Shown one piece after another: positions 52,813 through 63,868 of a DNA stretch of 64,000 nucleotides. The notes under the pieces are model-generated. The model ran no database searches, was not told the DNA's origin, and worked only from the letters and a program-made list of their open reading frames with translations. Every line of letters begins with the position of its first letter. The first letter of the stretch is position 1. This DNA is from Liolophura sinensis. Lineage: Eukaryota; Mollusca; Polyplacophora; Chitonida; Chitonidae. The translations under genes and the position numbers were made by a program. The stretch covers positions 77,741,966 to 77,805,965 of the forward strand of contig NC_088300.1 of assembly GCF_032854445.1 (NCBI RefSeq). Reading direction: 5' to 3'.

Positions 52813-52856
52813 GAGTTCATGTTAACAGTGTCCTCTGTACTATCTGGCCCGAAAAA
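52798..52856 (-). other. NR1J: Upstream exon: 5' UTR or N-terminal extension
   Basis: A 59-nt candidate exon with strong acceptor TTTTTTCTATCATTTCAG and perfect donor CCAGCAG/GTAAGT. One frame is open throughout (FFGPDSTEDTVNMNSCISS, leaving AG) and joins the 49.4 kb exon without a stop. The other two frames contain stops. An ATG at 52821-52819 (AACATGA context, A at -3) lies in this frame, so the exon could begin a longer isoform or be leader sequence. Because it has an acceptor, at least one more exon lies upstream. Its last ~15 nt and its donor are the template of the tandem duplication at 52355-52812. Confidence 0.63.
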
Positions 52857-53513
52857 CTGAAATGATAGAAAAAACAGATCATTAGGTCTCAAATCTTTTA
52901 GCACTATTAATCATTTATTTTTCTTTTGATGTCTTTCTGACAAAACCGTGAGCTACATGCAATCTTTTTTGTATTGCTTTTGTTTTTAATATTATTAGCA
53001 TTACACCACAACTAATTCTTTGCATCCAAACATCTTTGGTAATTGTTGTGTTTATAGTACAAGTTCTTATAAGGTACATAATATTGATTGAGTAGTCTCC
53101 CTTATATCATACTCCACACACAAGCCTGGAATAGTCTCATGCTATATAGTATATACACATGTACCTAACACGGACAGTTCTTTCGACGTACAGAGCATAT
53201 AGGACGGCTGCTGAGTTTAATCCATTCTCACTCTGAATGAGACATGTTACAAGCCTTTAGGCTGGTGAAAGACCACTTTTACTTGAATCAGCATGATGGC
53301 ACCTAACACAAAGAAAAACACTCTAACCATTTGTGGAAAATATCAACAGTCTTGTTTTAAATGAATGTTTTTTCCACTTATTTTCACTTAAGCATTTTGG
53401 AAAATGTCACCAAAATGCTCACCAAAACAATAAGCTACAGAGAAGAATAATTATGTCTATCCTTGAATTTAACTTACAACCTATTAGCTAAACAGTTTAA
53501 CTAATGTTCTCCA

Positions 53514-54292
53514 TATGGACATGCCTTCTCTACAACTGCATTACATGGGCATGTGTCTGCTCTTACATGACTGGACATGTGTCTACTGTTATATTACATG
53601 GGCATGTGTCTGCTCTTACATGACTGGACATGTCTTCTCTACAACTGCATTACATGGGCAGGTGTCTGCTCTTACATGACTGCACATGTCTTCTCTACAA
53701 CTGCATTACATGGGCAGGTGTCTGCTCTTACATGATTGGACATGTGTTTACCTTTATATTACATGGGCAGGTGTCTGCTCTTACATGACTGGACATGTGT
53801 CTACTGTTATATTACATGGGCATGTGTCTGCTCTTACATGACTGGACATGTGTCTACCTTTATATTACATGGACATGTGTCTGCTCTTACATGACTGGAC
53901 ATGTCTTCTCTACAACTGCATTACATGGGCAGGTGTCTGCTCTTACATGATTGGACATGTGTTTACCTTTATATTACATGGGCAGGTGTCTGCTCTTACA
54001 TGACTGGACATGTGTCTACCTTTATATTACATGGGCAGGTGTCTGCTCTTACATGACTGGACATGTGTCTACTGTTATATTACATGGGCATGTGTCTGCT
54101 CTTACATGACTGGACATGTGTCTACCTTTATATCACATGGGCATGTGTCTGCTCTTACATGATTGGACATGTGTTTACCTTTATATTACATGGGCAGGTG
54201 TCTGCTCTTACATGACTGGACATGTGTCTACCTTTATATTACATGGACATGTGTCTGCTCTTACATGACTGGACATGTGTGTACCCTTACAT
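53514..54292. repeat. 53-56-bp minisatellite, about 14 copies
   Basis: The unit combines ttacatgggcatgtgtctgc, tcttacatgactggacatgt and a variable tail (gtctactgttata, gtctacctttata or cttctctacaactgca). The tail variants give 53- or 56-bp units that recur in blocks. A decayed continuation with the same words (atgtctactcttacatta) reaches about 54470. Confidence 0.93.
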
Positions 54293-57200
54293 TATGGGAA
54301 CTGTCTTCTCTTTAATACTGTACAGACATAATGTGTCTACTCTTAAATTAATGTCATATATCTATTCCTACCTTATTGGGCAAATGTCTACTCTTACATT
54401 AATGGACATGCGTCTCTTACATTGACATTTGTATTATCTTACATTAAATGTCTACTCTTCGGTAATGGACATTATGGGTTGTTGTGTGTTTTGACACATT
54501 ACATAACACGTGTCAACTTTTTTAACAGTTAACAAACTTTGATCCATTTTATCATTGGTGAACCTATAGCAGTATGGAACTACTAAAACACTGACCCACA
54601 CCTGTCTACTGTTAATGTTTACTCAGATATTTATTACTATGATGTGTCCCCGTGGTGTAGTGATATGAAGGCCAACATTTCAGCACCTGGTACAGTGTCC
54701 CAAGACACGAGAAACCTGGCTTGCAGAACACCCCAACTACGTACATTGGAATGGAATTGATTTGTCCTCCAGGAAAATATCCCCGTTAGGGAAATCCCCA
54801 TCCCGTTTATCATCAAACTTTTACAAGGTTTACTCCAGAATTAAGCAATTAGCGTCCATCACAAGGATTTCCCATGGATCCATTAATAATAGATATATAA
54901 GTAATGGGATAAACTGGTTGTAAATCCAAGCCAGTATGAAATGTGTCAAGAGCAAGTCTTTCTCTGTTTAATACTCATACACAAACAATTACCCATGTCT
55001 GTGGGACACCTGAATACAGCCAGTAGTCCACACTGTTGTTTTACTGCTGCCGCACTCTGTACCATTTGTACAGCTCATAATTCCAAAATGTTGGAAATGC
55101 CATTAAATCTGCTACCAATATCATATTGCCCTTGTTTGTTCTGAGTATATACTTGTGTAAGTGCTACCATCAAAGCTAGTTTTTCTACTAGATCAGCCAT
55201 ATTCAGCTGGTATAGTGGACATTCATACATCCATGATGAACTATTGAGCACCTGGAGCACCTTTGATTTGTTCTTTCATGTGAGCTCTGTATCATGTCCA
55301 AAACTGAGTAAGGCTTACAAATGTTAAACCACTAAGGCTGATTACATTATGAATTAGAACAAATCTGACATTTCTTTGAGAGAACAACATCCCGTTTCAG
55401 TCACAGCCCACAGAGCAGATGACAAAGACAAATGAGATCCGGCGAAGAGGAGGAAGAATAACAATTAGTCCTACAAAAGCTGCTGACTACAGCGTGTGGG
55501 TGATCTGGGGCCAATGTGCAAATCAGGGAAATAAAGTCAGGACCACCCAAACCAGAACCATGGGGATATGGTCTACAATACAAAGCGGCTTGTCTCCATG
55601 ATTTCATGTGCCATGATGTGGGTGTAATACAGGTATGTCTTTACAATCACTTAACAGTTTTCTACCATTTACAGCAAACATACACAGTAGTACTGATTAG
55701 GCGTTACACTTCATTAGAAGTTTGAGCCTGATAACGATCTGGAGAAATCATATCAGTCAAAGTGAACGAGAACGGGTAAGTATATCAGGCAATCAGATAA
55801 CGAGCATAGAAAGGTAATATCAGCAACTAATATCTGTCAAGTAAGAGATCTCATCACATGCATGTCTATATACTGGAGATTTAAGACAGCCACCATAACA
55901 TTAACACAACATAATGAATTCTTATCCCAGATTTGTCACTGTGGCTGACTGTGTCATTATCAGCCTGATCAACATGGTTGAACATCAATGACTAAATACA
56001 GTATACATGTAGTCTCTCTGCTATAATGTTCATTTCCCTGGACCACAGTGGGGGGCAGTAAGCACATGTAGCTGTCAGGTGTTGTGGTTTTAACACAGTA
56101 ATGTAGGAACTCCCTACTGACCTTATCCTTGGTCAGTGTCACATACAACTAAGTGTAATAATCTGGACATAGACATTACTTGTACATCAACCAATCAATC
56201 GGTTTATAATCAGACTCAGGTAAAATGATACAACTAATGACTAGGTTGGGAAAAGGAAGGTTCATTCCATCCACATGATAGTCATCTGTGACAATCAAAA
56301 CATCAATGCCTGTAAATCACACACTCAATCCCACAGTTAGGTCTTGGTGGTCTACTATGTCAATGATCTGACCAGATATATCTTTTTCTACATTTGTGGA
56401 ACCCCGACCATGTAGAGGATTATAACTGGAGGCCATATCCAAATCCCCATTTAATGTACGACTCACCTGTTGACCGAATTCCTCACACCTGTAACCCAAA
56501 GGTGAAGACCGTGGAGAGAATCAAGAGAGAAATGGCAAGGCCTATACAGCTAACAGGCATGGTGATAGATGATATTTATCATATGCCTCTTGTGACTCAC
56601 TTCTGAAAATTATGTACGAATCAAATTCAATACCTGCAGTGATGTGGTGGTGCTTGTAATCAGTAGCATGAACTTCTGTTACAGCAGTGACTGATCGGCC
56701 ATCAACATTCATCAGGTTATATCTCTGACTGTGAAAATGGTTACACTTAACCATGCAGGATGATACATGCAGCTACCTATGTATTATTGAATCGGGTTCT
56801 GATTGTACTCGCACAGAACATCCAATCTTAAAATGCGATTTGGCCGTTGTAAGGTCATCGATCCCATATGCTACAGCCCAGGAGAATTAAAGACAAGATA
56901 ATGGTCTGATTGTAAGACATCAATGTAATTACTTCCTGTCCATCTTGAGGAATCCTCTTTCCAGGACATCAATAACATCCAAGGTACTAATGATGAGAAG
57001 AGGGATGGAAATACACATATCCTCTTCAAAATTCTCTACGGTAATTCTTGATCACAGCACTGATCATCAGAAGCTGCTTATAGTGTGCTGCTAGAAACTT
57101 TTGTTTCCTTTCTGAACTGATGTAAATGCCCACGTGTGCAGTGACTGACAGGTTGTGTTGACAGACAGGACAGCCTATTGACTCAGCCAATTTACCTGTG

Positions 57201-58654
57201 CAAACCTTAAGGAAGTCAGGCTATCAATATTTAAACTTGTCATTCAAGAGAGTGCTAGAAAAAAATCAATGTGTGGCTTTTATAGGGAAATCTCTGCAGA
57301 CAGAACATATGAAAGCATTCTCTATGCATTAAGACAGACGTCCACTTAACACAGCTTTTTTCAAATAACCTGCTCACAAATCAACTCATTCTTCAGCAAT
57401 GCACAAGATACATGAAAATGAAAGTTAAAGCTGCAAACTACCAGACAGAGAGTAAAGCATGGGTATAGCGTGGGTAAAGAGCATTAACAAGATTTGTGGG
57501 ATTACAAGCCGCACATGTAACTGGCTTATCGTGTGTCATACATGACATTTCAGATTGATACTGAGAATAAAGATGGGCGTTTCAAACTATGAAATGCAAA
57601 CATCTTGGTTTTTTCCTTTTTGGTCAGAGAAAGGATGAAGTTCAAACACATGAAAAAAACTTGACACAAGATATTTCTACTGTAACTGTAGTTCTCAACG
57701 TTTCCAAGAAAATCCAGATGGGTATCGTTCTCTGTAATTGTCGAGTTTTCTGAGGGGACAATTTGGGAAAATTATCATTCTGATATTTGACTCTTGTCAT
57801 CAAAATTTTCAGCACAGTTACTTATTTTACAAAAAACCCAAAAAAAAACATGAAACCTAAAAAACACATGTTTCTAAGAATGATACATTCTAAGAATCCA
57901 GAAACCTTTTAAGCCAAGTTCCAGAAAAAAACAAAAAAGCTACTTATGTATTGATTTCTGACTGTGACATCCTTTGAGATCGGAATTACCTGTCTACTAA
58001 TAACTCATAATACACATCATTTGTCAAAGAGGTTTTCTGGATTATACCTGACATATTTTAAGATGGTTAACAAAAATCCCAACGCAAAATTTAGAAGAGT
58101 AGTATATGTTGCTAACCAATGGTCAATTTATTGGTTATACTGTTTTGTTTGTCCTTTTTCTTGTTTTTTTTGCTGTTCTTTTTTTAACATCCTATTCAAC
58201 AATATTTTACGCATACAACTGTGATCAGGCTTAAGAATGAAGATAACTGGGCAGACTGAAAGAAATTACAAATATAACCTACAGAAATCAAACAGATTTT
58301 CATTATCCATCATACCATAATACAAAGGCCTGTAATCAGGGAATTTGTGTTATCTGATTTTCCACTCTAATCTAGTTCAACAGCAAGTAAATAAAAGAGG
58401 ACATGTAGATGTAACACCTGATACATATCTGTCTGGGACAGAAGATTTGAAGGAGATCAGAGCCGTTAATTACAGGTTGCCATCCTGCTGACAATACGAG
58501 CTGCAGGCCAACTTTAACATACACACACAGGTGTTGGCTTACAATCAATAAAATAACATAGCACATTGCCTCATTAATTCTCTTTTATGGAAGGGTACAA
58601 TAGCTGAACTAAGTAGTCATGTCCCAGGTAGTTCCTGCACCACAGCCAAGATCG
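54293..58654. other. Upstream intron or 5' flank, mostly unique
   Basis: No gene is recognisable. A weak tRNA-like pair of words (gtggtgtagtgata near 54650 and ggtacagtgtccc near 54690) could be an old SINE head, but no tail was found. The 22-nt microexon candidate at 56467-56488 lies here. Confidence 0.4.
56467..56488 (-). other. Candidate 22-nt microexon
   Basis: A pyrimidine-rich tract ends in TTTGGGTTACAG, followed after 22 nt by GTCAACAG/GTGAGT. Both sites are good matches to consensus. If spliced to 52798-52856 the frame stays open (CEEFGQQ joined to FFGPDSTED). A 22-nt interval can arise by chance, and no homology supports it, so this is only a candidate for the next upstream exon. 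Confidence 0.22.
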
Positions 58655-59208
58655 TATTACACCAGAAGCTTGGTGTGGTAATGTTACAACTGTATCAGGT
58701 CTTAATCGCAATCTCCACTACATATACGCCCAAGCAACTAATGTTTAAATGCCTAAACGGATTAACTTCAAGCTACCTTTTCAGCCAGTTTACCTATGCT
58801 GCAACTGTCTATCGAAATAACCTTCGATCTATCACCTTCATGAACCTCATCCCTCCAAAACCTACAACCAATGCCATTAAAAATTCTTTCAGATATTCTG
58901 GTGTGACATTATGGAACTGACTTTGTACACATGATAAAATATCACAGCATGGCAATGTTTTAAAAATAGAATGGAAATGTTTATCATGTCAAAATATGTC
59001 TCTAAGATTAAGTATGAAACTGTCTATGATGCACTGCATTGTATACAGTCTTTGATCATCTTATATCAGGATCTTCTATACTTTACATAAACTGTACCAA
59101 CTTTGTAAATAAACTTTTGCGTATATGTATGAGGGATTCAAGGAAGACTGGTCTTGTAACTAATCAATCTCCCTCAGAAAATAAAGTATTATTATTATTA
59201 TCATCAGC
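58655..59208 (+). mobile_element. LINE 3' remnant: end of reverse transcriptase ORF plus tail
   Basis: The plus-strand frame at about 58675-58918 reads MFKCLNGLTSSYL, then NNLRSITF, then a Pro/Lys segment and KNSFRYSGVTLWN. This series (FK-x-NGL-P-YL, N-LRS, NSF-Y-G-LWN) is typical of the C-terminal end of non-LTR reverse transcriptase ORFs. A stop follows LWN, where such proteins usually continue Ser-Leu-Pro. The 3' part ends in aataaagtattattattatt, a short-repeat tail common for these elements. The 5' part (endonuclease and RT palm) is missing, so this is a dead, 5'-truncated copy. The family is not assigned. Confidence 0.75.
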
Positions 59209-59586
59209 AATGAGCAACACAATGCAGTGTTACAGCTCTGCCCATATTCCACTTCATCCAAATGTTACAACTGTACCAAGCGAGGTCTTAATCCTAGCTA
59301 CTTAGGTCACAACAATTTAAATTTTTACTTACAGCCAGAATGACTCTTTTATCAATGTATAAAAACAAAAGAAAAATTAGCTAATTTGTGGAAAACGTGG
59401 ACTGCGTGAGCAATTGTTTGTGTTAAAGATATCTTAATGTCATCAAAAAGCCTTGTAAAACAGGTAAATCGTAAAGAACAATAGGTGAGACATAATACAA
59501 ATGTGGATTTTCACTTCTATTTTTATTATATTTTTGGATATTTTAGTTTTGGCTCCCTAGTAAAACACAAAATAAAATAGGTGTCA

Positions 59587-59623
59587 GGGCACCACAACAA
59601 CGGGCACCACAACAACGGGCACC
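59587..59623. repeat. 15-bp tandem repeat, 2.5 copies
   Basis: gggcaccacaacaac is repeated, between the LINE remnant and the SINE. Confidence 0.85.
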
Positions 59624-59737
59624 ATGACTTTGTTCTAGCACAGCTTACTCTCCATTAAGCTACATAAGGCGACAACTATATGAGGTCTTAATCGTTATTT
59701 CTGAGACGCCAGACAACTGACCACTCCAACTCTTATT

Positions 59738-59999
59738 GAGGGGCCTCCTTGGCCGAGGTGGTTAGCATGCTAGTGCAGCGGAATGATACAGGAGCATGTC
59801 ACCAATGCAGATGCTGAGAGTTCAAGTCCAACACATGCTGTCTTCCTCTCCGGACGTAGGTGCGAAGGTCTGTCAGCAACCTGCAATGGTCATGGTTTTC
59901 CCATGGGCTCTGTTTGGTTTCCTCCCACCATAATGCTGGCCATCGTTTTATAAGTGAAATATTCTTTAGCTCAGCGTAAAACATAAATTAAATAAATAA
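59738..59999 (+). mobile_element. tRNA-derived SINE, near full length
   Basis: The head shows a pol III A box (tggccgaggtggttagc, about 59750-59766) and a B box (gagttcaagtcc, about 59818-59829), resembling a Ser/Leu-type tRNA. The body follows (tttggtttcctcccaccata, atgctggcc), then gtgaaatattctttagctca and gcgtaaaac, and an aaataaataa tail. From memory this tail matches a SINE group widespread in molluscs (RUDI/V-SINE-like), which I could not verify. Clear target-site duplications were not seen. Confidence 0.82.
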
Positions 60000-62314
60000 C
60001 CAAATCTATCAGCTCTTACTGACCTAGCATTTCCCTTAACCTACAGTCCAAATCCTAACCACAGTTTCTCAAGGGAAAAATTACTGCTCTACCCAGAATA
60101 ACAACACATCACATTTATTTCTGAAGCCTGATTATGTGGAAAAGAATAAAAAATTTAAAATGACAAATGTTTCAATGCATACATAGTTAAGATCAACCTG
60201 TTTCATTTGATCTTTGCATGCGATATGCAAGTTCTTTTGAAGGATTCCTCCTTTCATCAACACTTAAAATCTGCTTATTTTTGTAACTGAGAGTTGAGAA
60301 AATGTATAAATTACATCTGTACTGATCTGGACAGTGATATCAATTCACCAAGAAAAATAATTGGTACAAAGATTCAATATTTATGAATAAGAATTATGTT
60401 CAGTGAAAAACAGGGAAACAATTTTGTCTCCTAGCAGGAGAAATCTGATAAAACAACGTTCAGAAGTAGACAAGGTCTGGTTCCATGTACAGCTGGGATG
60501 TGTAGTAAGAACTAGAGCCAAGGCAATCTCCATTTCCTTCACTGCTGCTAGTTACATGTACTAGACTCTTCATATCTTATCAGCGCCGCCTAGCCCTAAT
60601 TAAGAGGCTTTTAAACCCAGTGAGTGGTGGTGAATGGGGAAGGCTTGGCTAAGGAATCGGCTGTCTGGAGGCCATGCTTTCTCTAACTGCATGTATAAGT
60701 GGCCGATGACACAGTAATGGATGTAGGCCGATCAATAACCTGATGTATAGGTGGTCTAGTTCAGCCATACTGGTCAATCCAGGAACCAATCAGCTTCGAG
60801 CCGTCACAGTGACATAATACTGATCAACTCCTATCTGACAACTGGCTACTATCTCCGCCAACAATCTTAAATAAGAATCTCACAACAAGAGGGTATTACT
60901 CTACAAAACTTAACAGATTTGTATACCATGTATTATTTAAATTTTTTCGGAACAAGAACATCTACTCCACCCCCCTCCCCCCCGCCTGTAGTAAATCACT
61001 CAGTGTCCAGATAACCACCTGATTTTAAGCTGTTACTAAATCAGTGCCAGCTAGACCTAATCCTTTATTTTCCCACAAAAGACAACCTTCTCCCACAAAA
61101 CTGAGCCTACGTTTTGTATAACAGGTGTATGTGCACATCTACTGCTGAGGACCAACATTATGAGGAGAGAACGACAAAATGATTCAAATATCCCCAATGG
61201 CTGACCTGAATGAAACCTGGAGAAAACTATTCTAATATGTTCAATTAACGACATTCACAATTTGCTCACAGAGGTGAATTTTTTCTAGCAACTGTCCAGG
61301 AATTGAAGCAGAGTTTTTTTCCCCATATATAATATAGAGAGCTCTAGAATTATATATGTTCTGAATATATAAAATATGTATAGAATATTTTAGTTGAGGA
61401 AGCCTTAATAAAAACCATGTCTCCCACGGCACATTAAGAGGGCTCCTATACCTATACGGTATATATTATAACAAAGCAGTCCATGCAAACACCATGTAAC
61501 ATTGTATACGGTCACAATTTTAATCTAGGTGGTAAGGATGAAACAGACAAAAAAGGAGACAATTCACCATTTTGGTCTGCATAACTCTGAATGTTATAGG
61601 GGCTGACATTAATTAAACAGAGCCCGGGGGCGGGGAATGCTGCTGTGCCGTTCTATCAGCGGACCTCCCTGAATCCAATGGCAGGGATGGCTGCTGGGCA
61701 TGTTAAAAAACAAGGCCATAATGAAGGCTCAGAGAAAACTAAGTCACATGCTGTAGGTTTTGTTCACAGCTGTATGTATCAGGCTAGCTGACGGATGTTA
61801 CGCTTGACAAAAAAACTAATTCAACACATAGAGCTCATTGAAATATTCATCAAGCTGTCTAACTTCAGCCAACGTCTGTATCTAATTAGACTGGCTTGTT
61901 TCCTATCTATTATGTGAATTGTCATCAGTTACAGGGGGCAACTGCTTCACTTGTGCTTTGCCTTTAACGCAGATTCTAACCTCATATTAAATTGACAAAC
62001 TTTAATCTGATGACTTCAAAAATTTAAAACAAGGTTTATCCATCAGGCTGATATTTCAACACCGCTAGTCCTCAGGAATTTTTCACTGATTGAAAGGCCA
62101 TCAGGTTTGTGGGTAATAAATATATACCGGGTACATGTAAATGCCTGGCAGAAGTGCCCAAGGAATAGACACGTTCTTCATTAATCACATTACATACAGG
62201 GTTGTACATGTATAAACCTAGCAGAAATGCTGATCGACTAGAAACCTAGTTTCTCCAATAATTTCATGCAGAGGTATATCCTATAATTTGTGGTTGTGTC
62301 CTTGTTTGAAAAAC
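60000..62314. other. Unique sequence, possible GC/CCAAT block near 61.6 kb
   Basis: No gene is recognisable. Near 61622-61690 a GC-richer patch has, on the minus strand, CCATTGGATT (inverted CCAAT) followed by CCCCGCCCCCGG. This is a weak promoter-like candidate upstream of the receptor exons. A C run lies at 60968-60981. Confidence 0.25.
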
Positions 62315-62437
62315 GCTCATGGGTTTCCCCTGGCGTCTGCCCATTTCCTCCCATCATAATGCCTGCTACAGTCGTGTACGTGAAATATTCTTGAGTACGG
62401 CGTAAAACACCAATCAAGTAACATAAATAAATAAATT
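62315..62437 (+). mobile_element. SINE fragment, 3' half of the same family
   Basis: It shares the body and tail with the 59.7 kb copy: gggtttcccctggcgtctgc, cccatttcctcccatcataa, gaaatattcttgagtacggc, gtaaaacaccaatcaagtaa, then ataaataaataaa. The tRNA-like head with A and B boxes is missing. Its tail word ttgagtacggcgtaaaacac is probably closer to the family consensus than the 59.7 kb copy. Confidence 0.8.
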
Positions 62438-62756
62438 GTTTAAAAACGAAACTAGCTGGGAATCTTTTCAGTTTTCTTGTTTTTTCTTTGAATTTTATGA
62501 ATAACATTTGAAATTTTCCAAACCAGATTGATTAGTGTCCTTACCACAGACACAGTAAGGTTTTAGATCTAACACTGCCATGTTACATACAGGGATGTCT
62601 GTATGAGTAAATGTACACGCTTGGCAATAGTGCCAAGGGACTAGAAATTATCTCCAGTAGATTATTGTTACATACATGATATATTCCTCGTGCAGTTGCC
62701 AAATGAGTAGAAGCTAAAGTACATGAAATACACGTCATAAGATGTTATGAAGGTAT

Positions 62757-63868
62757 AAATGCTATTGCATATGCAATACACCTACCACTGGTCGTCACGC
62801 GTTGGTGCCATACAGGCTATTACATGTGCAATACACCCATCACTGGCTGTCACATATTTTGGTGCCATACAGGCTATTACACGTGCAATACACCTATCAC
62901 TGGTCGTCACATGTGTTGGTGCCGTACAGGCTATTACATGTGCAATACACCATTCATTGGTCATTCCATGGGTTGGTGCCATACAGGCTATTACATGTGC
63001 AATACATCGATCATTGGTCCCCACATGTTTTGGTGCCATACAGGCTATTACATGTGCAATACACCCATCACTGGTCGTCACGTGTGTTGGTGCCATACAG
63101 GCTATTATATATGCAATACACCAATCATTGGTCGTCACATGTTTTGGTGCCATACAGGCTATTACATGTGCAATACACCCATCACTGGTTGTCACATGTG
63201 TTGGTGCCATACAGGTTATTACATGTGCAATACACCAATCATTGGTCCCCACATGTTTTGGTGCCATACAGGCTATTACATGTGCAATACACCAATCATT
63301 GGTCGTCACATGTGTTGGTGCCATACAGGCTATTATATATGCAATACACCAATCATTGGTCGTCACATGTTTTGGTGCCATACAGGCTATTACATGTGCA
63401 ATACACCAATCATTGGTCGTCACATGTGTTGGTGCCATACAGGCTATTATATATGCAATACACCAATCATTGGTCGTCACATGTTTTGGTGCCATACAGG
63501 CTATTACATGTGCAATACACCCATCACTGGTTGTCACATGTGTTGGTGCCATACAGGTTATTACATGTGCAATACACCAATCATTGGTCCCCACATGTTT
63601 TGGTGCCATACAGGCTATTACATGTGCAATACACCAATCATTGGTCGTCACATGTGTTGGTGCCATACAGGCTATTATATATGCAATACACCAATCATTG
63701 GTCGTCACATGTTTTGGTGCCATACAGGCTATTACATGTGCAATACACCAATCATTGGTCGTCAGGTGTCGGTGCCATACAGGCTATTACATGTGCAACA
63801 CACCAATCATTGGTCGTCACATGTGTTGGTGCCATACTGGCTATTACATATCCAATACTCCAATCATA
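62757..63868. repeat. 57-bp minisatellite with higher-order structure, about 19.5 copies
   Basis: The unit includes gctattacatgtgcaataca, ccaatcattggtcgtcacat and gttttggtgccatacag. Variant units (ccaatcattggtcgtc, ccatcactggttgtc, ccaatcattggtcccc; gttttggtg or gtgttggtg; tattatatatgc) recur in fixed order with a 342-bp (six-unit) period; for example 63101 onward repeats at 63443 onward. All plus frames and one minus frame are open for 313-398 codons because the 57-bp unit lacks stops. Opposite strands being equally open argues against coding. Confidence 0.95.

Larger units (their letters stand above)
1..52856 (-). other. NR1J: NR1J (HR96/DAF-12 type) nuclear receptor gene, 5' part
   Basis: Gene-level entry. 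Five minus-strand exons (52798-52856, 49395-49464, 42475-42533, 37513-37572, 1912-2125) have GT/AG borders, and their phases join without a stop. The predicted product in this window, counted from the ATG at 49412, is 117 residues: a low-complexity A/B region with a Pro/Tyr-rich stretch (residues about 7-25), an acidic/Ser part, a short basic stretch (LKGRKQK), then the first C4 zinc finger (Cys 85, 88, 102, 105). Members of this group are ligand-regulated transcription factors acting in the nucleus, linked in invertebrates to sterol and xenobiotic sensing; this receptor's ligand cannot be read from the sequence. The second zinc finger, hinge and ligand-binding domain are outside the window. 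The true 5' end is not identified and may lie above 52856. Confidence 0.85.

Noticed and set aside
54640-54760. Possible old tRNA-derived SINE head
   Set aside because: The A- and B-box matches are poor and there is no recognisable body or tail.
55419-55601. Plus-strand peptide with VWVIWGQCANQGNKVRTT, faintly like a thrombospondin type 1 repeat
   Set aside because: Only one Cys is present, where the domain needs six. The resemblance is limited to the WGQC word.
56489-56560. Minus-strand MPVSCIGLAISLLILSTVFT, looking like a signal peptide
   Set aside because: The ORF ends after about 25 codons, and the hydrophobic run is simply the translation of a pyrimidine tract before a splice acceptor.
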